DNA of 6,780 bases from Cytophagia bacterium. GTDB lineage: Bacteria > Bacteroidota > Bacteroidia > UBA7662. Made by a program: the position numbers and the translations under genes. The notes under the pieces are model-generated. The model saw nothing but the letters and a program-made list of their open reading frames with translations. It made no database searches and was not told the origin of the DNA. Positions within the stretch are counted from its first letter, which is position 1. Every line of letters begins with the position of its first letter. The DNA lies in contig RFOZ01000059.1 of assembly GCA_009926405.1 (NCBI GenBank), positions 1 through 6,780 on the forward strand, written 5' to 3'. Shown one piece after another: positions 1 through 4,803 of this stretch.

Positions 1-215
1 TGGGCCCTTCGCGGTGAATCCTGAAAACAAAAGGCCTTCACCTTGTAACCCAACTCGGCCAAGGAGGCCGCAGCCGATGCCCCGGCCAGGCCGGTACCCA
101 CCACAATAATTTCCATTTTGCGCTTGTTCGCAGGAGAAACCAGGGGGACGGTTGAACGGTAACGGGTCCAGCGTTCTTGCAGCGTTCCTTCCGGAATTTT
201 GGAGTCCAATTTCAT
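1..215 (-). CDS. sdhA: Succinate dehydrogenase/fumarate reductase flavoprotein subunit, N-terminal part (runs off the window)
   Basis: This is the FAD-carrying catalytic subunit of the membrane-bound complex that oxidises succinate to fumarate, or the reverse, and passes electrons to SdhB and the cytochrome b subunit. Only 71 full codons are present. The translation begins MKLDSKIPEG; at residues 36-45 there is a beta strand running into the dinucleotide-binding loop GTGLAG (40-45), followed by a helix and the segment AFCFQDSPRRA (61-71). In the family the next residues are His-Ser-x-Ala-Ala-Gln-Gly-Gly, the His carrying covalent FAD. The window stops after the first two bases (CA) of that codon, which fits His. 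The ATG at 215 was chosen because the preceding residues match the usual N-terminus of Bacteroidota SdhA. It lies 37 bases after sdhC, consistent with an sdhCAB operon. Direction of the reaction in vivo (Sdh or Frd) cannot be told from this piece. Confidence 0.93.
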   Translation of the reverse strand, partial: MKLDSKIPEGTLQERWTRYRSTVPLVSPANKRKMEIIVVGTGLAGASAAASLAELGYKVKAFCFQDSPRRA

Positions 216-252
216 GGGTTCTTGTTAAGAGGCGAAGGGTTCAGGGCTTGAG

Positions 253-948
253 TTAGTATCCGGCTTTTTGGAGGTACATAACCACCGGAATCAAGGCAAA
301 AAGGGCTGGGACAGCCACGGCAAAGAGCGTTCCCACCGTGCGAATCATCGGCTTGTAGCGGTAATTGCTGAGACCCAAGGTGTGGAAGGCACTTTGGAAG
401 CCATGGTAAAGATGAAAACCCACTGCGATCATACTTAGTACGTAAAACATCGCATAGATGGGATTGGAGTAAGCCTCGGAAACAACGCGGTAAGCATCCG
501 GTAGGGATTTTTCTGCTCCCGGATAAAGAATGTCGGGAACTTCTCCGAATTTGAACTCGTACCAGAAGCCCTTGAGGTGAACCAACAAAAATGCCAGAAC
601 CAAGGTCCCTAGGATACCCATGTTGCGGGATGACCAAGAAGTTGTTTCCAGAACTGGTTTGCCTTTGTATCCGATGGGTCTGGCTTGTTTCGCTTGGTTT
701 GTTAACCAAAGACTGTAGAGAACGTGAAGGATAATAAAGCTGAAATTCAGCTTGGAGACCGTTTGTATCAACAAACTGTGACTCATGAAATGCGAATATT
801 CGTTGAATGACCGACCCTGGTCAGGGACCAAGAGCTGGAGGTTTCCGGCTAAATGAATGACCAGAAATAAAATCAAAAACAACCCAGTTAGGGCCATAAC
901 CGTCTTGCGGCCGTTGGAAGAAAGCAAAAATCGTTTGATGGGATTCAT
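253..948 (-). CDS. sdhC: Succinate dehydrogenase/fumarate reductase cytochrome b subunit (diheme membrane anchor)
   Basis: This 231-residue inner-membrane subunit anchors SdhAB and moves electrons between its haems and the menaquinone pool. Five hydrophobic segments are visible, at about 16-34, 66-83, 110-127, 164-183 and 205-226, the pattern of the single-subunit diheme cytochrome b558 type known from Wolinella FrdC and Bacteroidota. Histidines inside the first four segments (His32, His75, His124, and His179 or His182) are the likely axial haem ligands; this is by family analogy, not shown. The frame stays open upstream to 1113, but that extension overlaps groEL and crosses its terminator, and its residues look nothing like the family. 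The ATG at 948 gives the normal N-terminus (MNPIKRFLLSSNGRK, then a membrane segment). A candidate promoter of its own lies just upstream, and sdhA follows after 37 bases. Confidence 0.94.
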   Translation of the reverse strand: MNPIKRFLLSSNGRKTVMALTGLFLILFLVIHLAGNLQLLVPDQGRSFNEYSHFMSHSLLIQTVSKLNFSFIILHVLYSLWLTNQAKQARPIGYKGKPVLETTSWSSRNMGILGTLVLAFLLVHLKGFWYEFKFGEVPDILYPGAEKSLPDAYRVVSEAYSNPIYAMFYVLSMIAVGFHLYHGFQSAFHTLGLSNYRYKPMIRTVGTLFAVAVPALFALIPVVMYLQKAGY

Positions 949-962
949 ACCGTGGGTTTGTG

Positions 963-994
963 CAAATTTACGGGCGAAAACCGCCCAAAAACAA
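963..994 (-). promoter_or_regulatory. Candidate Bacteroidota-type promoter for sdhCA
   Basis: Reading on the minus strand, TTG at 994-992 is followed by 21 bases and TAAATTTG at 970-963. This is an exact fit to the TAnnTTTG -7 element, with a -33 TTG at a spacing within the 17-23 bp range described for the primary sigma factor of Bacteroidota. The element ends 14 bases before the sdhC ATG, so the leader would be only about 8-11 bases. The TTG is the end of the T-tract of the groEL terminator, so the two signals overlap. The match is seen in the sequence; promoter activity is inferred. Confidence 0.55.
972..986. repeat. Short inverted repeat GGGCG-N5-CGCCC inside the sdhC promoter spacer
   Basis: A perfect 5-bp GC-rich dyad with a 5-base loop lies between the -33 and -7 elements of the candidate sdhC promoter, in an otherwise A/T-rich stretch. 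Its position would suit a repressor operator, but the arms are short and no matching regulator is known to me. It is not followed by a T-tract on the minus strand, so it is not a second terminator for groEL. Confidence 0.35.
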
Positions 995-1020
995 AAAACC
1001 CCGACCCTTGCGGGCCGGGG
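993..1020 (-). terminator. Rho-independent terminator of groESL
   Basis: The minus-strand transcript forms a 9-bp stem: CCCCGGCCC (1020-1012) pairs with GGGTCGGGG (1007-999), with one G-U pair. The loop is the stable GNRA tetraloop GCAA (1011-1008), and six T residues (998-993) follow directly. It begins 14 bases after the groEL stop codon, the expected place for the end of the groESL transcript, and separates it from the sdh operon. Confidence 0.93.
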
Positions 1021-1034
1021 CTTCGGAGCAAAAC

Positions 1035-2669
1035 TTACATCATATCGCCCATTCCGCCGCCACCTGGCATTGGGGGCATTTTGTCCTTCTCTGGCTCGTC
1101 GGCAATCACACATTCGGTGGTCAACAACATAGCCGCGATGGATGTCGCATTTTCGAGAGCAACACGGGCCACCTTGGTAGGGTCAATAACCCCGGCCACC
1201 AGCATGTTCTGGAATTTGTCCAAGCGAGCATTGTAACCAAAGTTTCCAGTGCCTTCCTTGACCTTTTGAACAATGATGGAACCATCGACGCCACCGTTGG
1301 CTGCAATTTGACGAATCGGCTCTTCCAAGGCGCGTTTGATAATGTCAATACCGGTTTTCTCGTCTGAATTTTCGGTAGCCACTTTGTCCAAGGCCTTGAT
1401 GGCACGAATAAAGGCAACACCACCACCGGGAACAATCCCTTCTTCAACCGCCGCACGGGTTGCGTGCAGTGCATCGTCGATGCGGTCTTTTTTCTCCTTC
1501 ATTTCAACCTCGGTGGCAGCTCCTACATAAAGAACCGCTACACCACCGGCCAGTTTGGCAAGGCGCTCCTGCAGTTTTTCACGATCGTAATCGCTGCTGG
1601 TGCTTTCAATTTGGGCTTTGATTTGGTGAACACGGGCTTTGATGTCTTCTTTGTTACCAGCACCGTTCACAAGCGTGGTGTTATCCTTGTCGATGGTCAC
1701 CTTTTCGGCGCGACCCAGGTAGGTCAAATCAGCGTTTTCTAATTTGTAACCACGCTCTTCGGAAATGACCGTACCGCCCGTCAAAATGGCAATATCTTCC
1801 AACATAGCCTTGCGACGATCTCCGAAGCCAGGAGCCTTCACGGCCGCAATTTTGAGTGAACCACGGATTTTGTTGACCACCAGGGTGGCCAAGGCTTCCC
1901 CATCCACATCCTCAGCGATAATCAACAGAGGACGACCGGTTTGAACGACTTTCTCCAGAACGGGCAGAAGCTCCTTCATGGCCGAAACTTTCTTGTCGTA
2001 AATCAGGATGTAAGGGTTGTCCAATTCGGCTTCCATTTTGTCAGCATTGGTGACAAAATAGGGTGACACGTAACCCCTGTCGAATTGCATGCCTTCCACA
2101 ACATCCACGTACGTATCGGTGGATTTGGCCTCTTCGACCGTGATAACACCCTCTTTGGTAACGCGACGCATGGCATCGGCAATCAACTTACCAACAACCG
2201 CGTCGTTGTTAGCCGAAATCGTTGCGATTTGCTCAATTTTGGAGAAATCATCCCCCACTTCCATGCTGAGGGTCCGCAAAGATTTGACGGCAGCTGTAAC
2301 CGCTTTGTCCATCCCTCTTTTGAGGTCCATGGGATTGGCTCCGGCCGCCACGTTCTTTAGACCGGCACGAATCATGGCCTGAGCCAAAACGGTTGCCGTC
2401 GTAGTTCCATCACCGGCCTGATCCGCGGTTTTGGATGCTACTTCTTTGACTAACTGAGCACCCATGTTTTCGATGGGGTCTTTGAGTTCAATTTCTTTGG
2501 CAACACTCACACCGTCTTTGGTGACAGTGGGCGCACCAAACTTCTTGTCCAACACTACATTACGACCTTTGGGTCCGAGTGTAACTTTAACGGCATTGGA
2601 CAAAGCGTCCACACCTCTTTTGAGAGCCTCGCGGGCTTCGGTATCGAAATAAATTAGCTTGCTAGCCAT
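1035..2669 (-). CDS. groEL: 60-kDa chaperonin GroEL
   Basis: This is the cytoplasmic ATP-driven folding chamber, a double ring of 14 subunits that encloses unfolded proteins under a GroES lid. At 544 residues it has the standard bacterial length. The equatorial ATP-binding parts are intact: TLGPKGRNV near 30-38, KDG at 51-53 (catalytic Asp52), and DGTTT at 87-91 (Asp87). The chaperonin signature AAVEEGIVPGGG lies at 406-417, with the hydrolysis-linked Asp at 398 or 399 just before it. The protein ends in the flexible Gly/Met tail GGGGMGDMM. The start MASKLIYFDTEAREAL is typical of Bacteroidota. It lies 47 bases after groES, behind an A-rich leader without a clear Shine-Dalgarno sequence. It is expected to be co-transcribed with groES, probably from the sigma-54 promoter at 3043-3028. 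Nothing is missing or unusual in the protein. Confidence 0.99.
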   Translation of the reverse strand: MASKLIYFDTEAREALKRGVDALSNAVKVTLGPKGRNVVLDKKFGAPTVTKDGVSVAKEIELKDPIENMGAQLVKEVASKTADQAGDGTTTATVLAQAMIRAGLKNVAAGANPMDLKRGMDKAVTAAVKSLRTLSMEVGDDFSKIEQIATISANNDAVVGKLIADAMRRVTKEGVITVEEAKSTDTYVDVVEGMQFDRGYVSPYFVTNADKMEAELDNPYILIYDKKVSAMKELLPVLEKVVQTGRPLLIIAEDVDGEALATLVVNKIRGSLKIAAVKAPGFGDRRKAMLEDIAILTGGTVISEERGYKLENADLTYLGRAEKVTIDKDNTTLVNGAGNKEDIKARVHQIKAQIESTSSDYDREKLQERLAKLAGGVAVLYVGAATEVEMKEKKDRIDDALHATRAAVEEGIVPGGGVAFIRAIKALDKVATENSDEKTGIDIIKRALEEPIRQIAANGGVDGSIIVQKVKEGTGNFGYNARLDKFQNMLVAGVIDPTKVARVALENATSIAAMLLTTECVIADEPEKDKMPPMPGGGGMGDMM

Positions 2670-2716
2670 GATAAATTGGTTTTTGGTTTTTTGGAGTTAA
2701 ATGTTCGTCGGTCGGA

Positions 2717-2995
2717 TTAGCCAAGGATGGCCATGATATCGGATTCCCGCATGATCAGGTAATCCTTGCCTTCAATTTGAACCTCGGTGCCGGAATATTT
2801 GCCGTACAAAATGGTTTGACCCGGCTTAACGGTCATGGGTTCGTCTTTTTTGCCCTGGCCAACGGCAACAACGGTTCCACGTTGTGGCTTTTCTTTGGCG
2901 GTGTCGGGGATAATGATCCCTCCGGCGGTTTTCTCTTCGGCAGGCGAAGGTTCTACCAGAACTCGGTCTGCAATGGGTGTGATTTTGCTTGACAT
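2717..2995 (-). CDS. groES: 10-kDa co-chaperonin GroES
   Basis: This forms the heptameric lid that closes the GroEL chamber and sets its folding cycle. The 92-residue length is normal for the family. The N-terminal strand ITPIADRVLVEP (5-16) is followed by the mobile loop (about 17-35), whose hydrophobic GGIII patch (25-29) docks onto the GroEL apical domains. The roof loop lies around 47-55, and the C-terminal strand YLIMRESDIMAIL closes the barrel. The ATG at 2995 gives the canonical N-terminus; the leader AAAATCAAAACC contains no Shine-Dalgarno sequence, as is usual in this phylum. It is the first gene of groESL. The 204-base spacer upstream contains the sigma-54 promoter and dyad described separately, and no CIRCE element. 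Confidence 0.98.
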   Translation of the reverse strand: MSSKITPIADRVLVEPSPAEEKTAGGIIIPDTAKEKPQRGTVVAVGQGKKDEPMTVKPGQTILYGKYSGTEVQIEGKDYLIMRESDIMAILG

Positions 2996-3027
2996 GGTTT
3001 TGATTTTAAAGGTTTTGACTTAACCAA

Positions 3028-3043
3028 TGCAAAACCTGTGCCA
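3028..3043 (-). promoter_or_regulatory. Sigma-54 (-24/-12) promoter of groESL
   Basis: The minus strand reads TGGCAC (3043-3038), AGGTT (3037-3033), TTGCA (3032-3028). This matches the RpoN consensus TGGCAC-N5-TTGCA at every defined position, with the invariant GG and GC at the correct spacing. Taking the C at 3029 as -12, transcription would start near 3017 and leave a 22-base leader before the groES ATG at 2995. Sigma-54 promoters are silent without an ATP-hydrolysing activator, so groESL should depend on an enhancer-binding protein. No convincing TAnnTTTG promoter was found between 2996 and 3199. Confidence 0.85.
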
Positions 3044-3095
3044 AGACAAGAAACAACAAACGAAGCAATAAGAATAGCCAATGGTTACGATCTTT

Positions 3096-3114
3096 TTGTC
3101 AGTTTCACTGACAA
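3096..3114. promoter_or_regulatory. Perfect inverted repeat upstream of groESL, candidate enhancer-binding (UAS) site
   Basis: TTGTCAGT-GAA-ACTGACAA on the minus strand is an uninterrupted 8-bp dyad with a 3-base spacer. Its centre (3105) lies about 88 bp upstream of the predicted sigma-54 start, where upstream activator sites are commonly placed. Size and symmetry fit the dimeric Fis-type helix-turn-helix of an EBP. It could also form a hairpin in an RNA, but no T-tract follows on the minus strand and it lies about 85 bases past secG, so a DNA operator or enhancer is preferred. Which protein binds is inferred, not shown. Confidence 0.7.
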
Positions 3115-3130
3115 TTTCTCCAAAAACCTA

Positions 3131-3136
3131 TGACAA
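3131..3136 (-). promoter_or_regulatory. Extra TTGTCA half-site upstream of the groESL dyad
   Basis: TTGTCA on the minus strand (3136-3131) repeats the left arm of the dyad exactly. It begins 22 bp upstream of that arm, close to two DNA turns, so a second activator dimer could sit on the same face. A six-base match can occur by chance, hence the low confidence. Confidence 0.35.
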
Positions 3137-3149
3137 AATGCCAATTCAA

Positions 3150-3186
3150 CCGGCAAAATACCGGAAATCAAGGGGCTTCCACCCCT
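3150..3186 (-). terminator. Weak candidate terminator region after secG (two small hairpins)
   Basis: After the secG stop the minus strand shows AGGGG-N6-CCCCT (3186-3171) and then CCGGTA-TTT-TGCCGG (3164-3150, with one U-G pair). Either could slow transcription at the end of the secG operon, but neither is followed by a proper T-tract. Some read-through into groESL is therefore possible. Confidence 0.3.
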
Positions 3187-3199
3187 GTTGAACAAGGCC

Positions 3200-3571
3200 T
3201 TATTGGGCGGTATCCCCGGTTTTAGCGGGAGCGTTCTGGGTACCGGACGCGGCAGAACCGTTAGGAGCTGTGGTAGGAGCTGGTGTAGATGGTGCCTCCA
3301 AGACCTTTTCTTCCAGGCGAGTAGCGGCGCCTTGTTCAACTTCATCACCGCGGGGAATCCATAGGTTTATGAGCAAGGCCAGGGTCAGCAGGCTTAGGCT
3401 GAGGATCCAGGTGCCGCGTTCAACCACATCGGAGGTGCGCTTGACACCCATAATCTGATTGGTTGATGAAAATCCTTGGGCCAAACCCCCTCCTTTGGGT
3501 TTTTGGATCAAAACCAAAAGAATCAGCAGAACGCTGACCAGGACGATGAGCAGAGTAATGAAGGTATACAT
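3200..3571 (-). CDS. secG: Preprotein translocase subunit SecG
   Basis: This is the small accessory subunit of the SecYEG channel that helps SecA-driven export across the inner membrane. Of 123 residues, two hydrophobic segments (3-22 and 53-72) flank the family's conserved cytoplasmic stretch: QKPKGGGLAQGF at 23-34 and a GV(K/R)RT-type turn at 42-46. The remainder (about 75-123) is a low-complexity tail rich in Ala, Pro, Thr and Gly, as often seen in SecG of this phylum and probably disordered. The ATG at 3571 places the first membrane segment directly at the N-terminus. It starts 18 bases after the TPR-like gene, as the last gene of the run before the groESL promoter region. Confidence 0.95.
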   Translation of the reverse strand: MYTFITLLIVLVSVLLILLVLIQKPKGGGLAQGFSSTNQIMGVKRTSDVVERGTWILSLSLLTLALLINLWIPRGDEVEQGAATRLEEKVLEAPSTPAPTTAPNGSAASGTQNAPAKTGDTAQ

Positions 3572-3589
3572 AGGATTGGGGGGTTCTTT

Positions 3590-4279
3590 TTAATCGTTGT
3601 CGGACTGAATTTGCTCCAAACGGGCCGCAAAATAAGTCGTTTTGGCCGGAAATCGGAGCATTAATTTGCGATAAATCTGCGCAGCCCTTTGCCTTTGCCC
3701 TTGCCGAAGGTGTAGTTCGGCCAAAGATTCTGACACGGGGGCTTCGTTGGCATTGAGGCTAAGGGCCGCTAAATCCCTGATTTGGTCTGTCGTGTTGGAA
3801 TTTAGGTCGTTGGGAATTGGGGTGGCTTTCGGGGTCCGCTGGGTTTCACCAAGAGAGCCGTTTAACCAGCTATCCAAAGCTGTATCGGCCACCAAAAGAT
3901 CCCCCGCCAAGGCTTCAGCGTAACCCAACGCCAAAAGGTCCTGGTCTTCCGATTCTTCCCTTAACCCAGACAAACTTTCAAACCAAGCCAAACGACTGGG
4001 TGCAATCTCGGTCTTCACAGGTTCCAAAAACTCGGGTTCAGTGGTCTCTACTGCATGAAGGGCACGGTAAACACCCTGCCCGTATGCTGCAAGCCCGAGG
4101 GACTGTTCCGTCAGCGCTGGCAAGCGGGAGGAATGGTTGGCCTTCAAGCGACGTAAGTTCAGCAATTGACCTGCCTCAAAGGCCGGCAAAGATTGGAGCA
4201 GTTGTTCCAATTCATCCCCGGAAACCCCTTCCATGCGCTCCGGGTGCCGGACCCAATCCAACAACAGCCGCTGATCCAT
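3590..4279 (-). CDS. Hypothetical protein with a C-terminal TPR-like hairpin
   Basis: The function of this 229-residue protein is unknown. It has no signal peptide or membrane segment, so it is probably cytoplasmic. Most of it is divergent and helical with many Leu, Glu and Ala; a Pro/Asn/Thr-rich linker lies near 146-164. The only recognisable part is residues 182-224 (VSESLAELHLRQGQRQRAAQIYRKLMLRFPAKTTYFAARLEQI), shown here in shortened sense: a tetratricopeptide-like helix pair with the usual Leu, Gly, Ala and Tyr positions and a Pro after the second helix. A protein with such a C-terminus between lptE and secG is, to my knowledge, a regular part of this cluster in Bacteroidota. The ATG lies 2 bases after the lptE stop, so translation is probably coupled. 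A scaffold or binding role is plausible from the TPR, but no partner can be named. Confidence 0.85.
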   Translation of the reverse strand: MDQRLLLDWVRHPERMEGVSGDELEQLLQSLPAFEAGQLLNLRRLKANHSSRLPALTEQSLGLAAYGQGVYRALHAVETTEPEFLEPVKTEIAPSRLAWFESLSGLREESEDQDLLALGYAEALAGDLLVADTALDSWLNGSLGETQRTPKATPIPNDLNSNTTDQIRDLAALSLNANEAPVSESLAELHLRQGQRQRAAQIYRKLMLRFPAKTTYFAARLEQIQSDND

Positions 4280-4281
4280 CC

Positions 4282-4803
4282 TTACCAGTTGATAAAGGCT
4301 TTGTTAAAAGCATCGTCCACCAATTGGCGGACAATTTGTTCCACCAATTCGTTTTCGATCGATTGAAATGGTGTCCCCGCATCGAAGTCAGCATAACGAA
4401 CCAGCCGCTGCTCCCATCCCGCTTTGGGGTTGGACAAGGACCGAAACCGTAAACGCCAAACAATGGTTAAACGGTTGAGGCTGGTGGTTTCCCGACCCGA
4501 TACCGCCGCAGCGCTCACCCCGTAGTCTACTATTTCACCGGTAAATTCCCAGTCAGACTGACCCAAGGCCCCCAAGCGAAGGTTGGTCTCGGCCAGGCAT
4601 TTGTCCCGAAACGCGTCCGACAATCGCTGGCTCAACGAAGGCAGTACCAACGCAGCGTTGTTTCGCATTTGGGCGATGTGGATTGTCCGCACCTCCGCAG
4701 GGACCGAGGCCCCGCTGAAGGTATAGACCCCGCAAGAAATCAGCCCATAGACAGCCCATAGGCCGAACAGCCAACGAATCGGCTTAATCCTCTTCGAGCC
4801 CAT
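4282..4803 (-). CDS. lptE: LPS-assembly lipoprotein LptE (LptE family, Bacteroidota type)
   Basis: This is an outer-membrane lipoprotein expected to plug and support the LptD barrel that inserts lipopolysaccharide into the outer leaflet. Of 173 residues, the N-terminus is a lipoprotein signal: basic KRIKPIR (4-10), hydrophobic WLFGLWAVYGL (11-21), then the lipobox LISC with Cys24 as the lipid-attached residue. The mature start CGVYTFSGAS and the downstream segments PSLSQRLSDAFRDKC, FTGEIVDY and LNRLTIVWRLRF follow the pattern of Bacteroidota LptE. No acidic surface-export signal follows the cysteine, in keeping with a periplasm-facing protein. The ATG overlaps the end of the sigma-54 activator gene by 20 bases, which suggests coupled translation; no better start is available that keeps the signal peptide. 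The TPR-like gene follows after 2 bases. Confidence 0.9.
   Translation of the reverse strand: MGSKRIKPIRWLFGLWAVYGLISCGVYTFSGASVPAEVRTIHIAQMRNNAALVLPSLSQRLSDAFRDKCLAETNLRLGALGQSDWEFTGEIVDYGVSAAAVSGRETTSLNRLTIVWRLRFRSLSNPKAGWEQRLVRYADFDAGTPFQSIENELVEQIVRQLVDDAFNKAFINW

Noticed and set aside
212..709. Open minus-strand frame of 165 codons inside sdhC
   Set aside because: It lies in another frame of sdhC, has biased composition (many Ser, Arg, Pro, Gly) and no domain.
949..1113. Longer N-terminus for SdhC (ATG at 1113)
   Set aside because: It overlaps the groEL 3' end and runs through its terminator; the added 55 residues are Arg-rich and not family-like.
3096..3114. The groESL dyad as an intrinsic terminator of secG
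   Set aside because: The stem is strong, but on the minus strand it is followed by AAAAAG, not T residues, and it lies about 85 bases past the secG stop. Its position relative to the sigma-54 promoter explains it better.
3113..3129. Possible TAnnTTTG-like promoter (TAGGTTTTTG on the minus strand) before groES
   Set aside because: It carries extra T residues relative to TAnnTTTG and the only upstream TTG at a near spacing gives 16 bp, outside the usual range. Not strong enough to list.
2996..3199. CIRCE element or sigma-32-type heat-shock promoter before groES
   Set aside because: I looked for TTAGCACTC-N9-GAGTGCTAA and for a -35/-10 heat-shock pair and found neither. The dyad present has a different sequence and a 3-base spacer.
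3817..4452. Open plus-strand frame of 211 codons opposite the TPR-like gene and lptE
   Set aside because: It spans two well-supported minus-strand genes, has Pro/Arg-rich composition and no recognisable domain; it is an antisense shadow.
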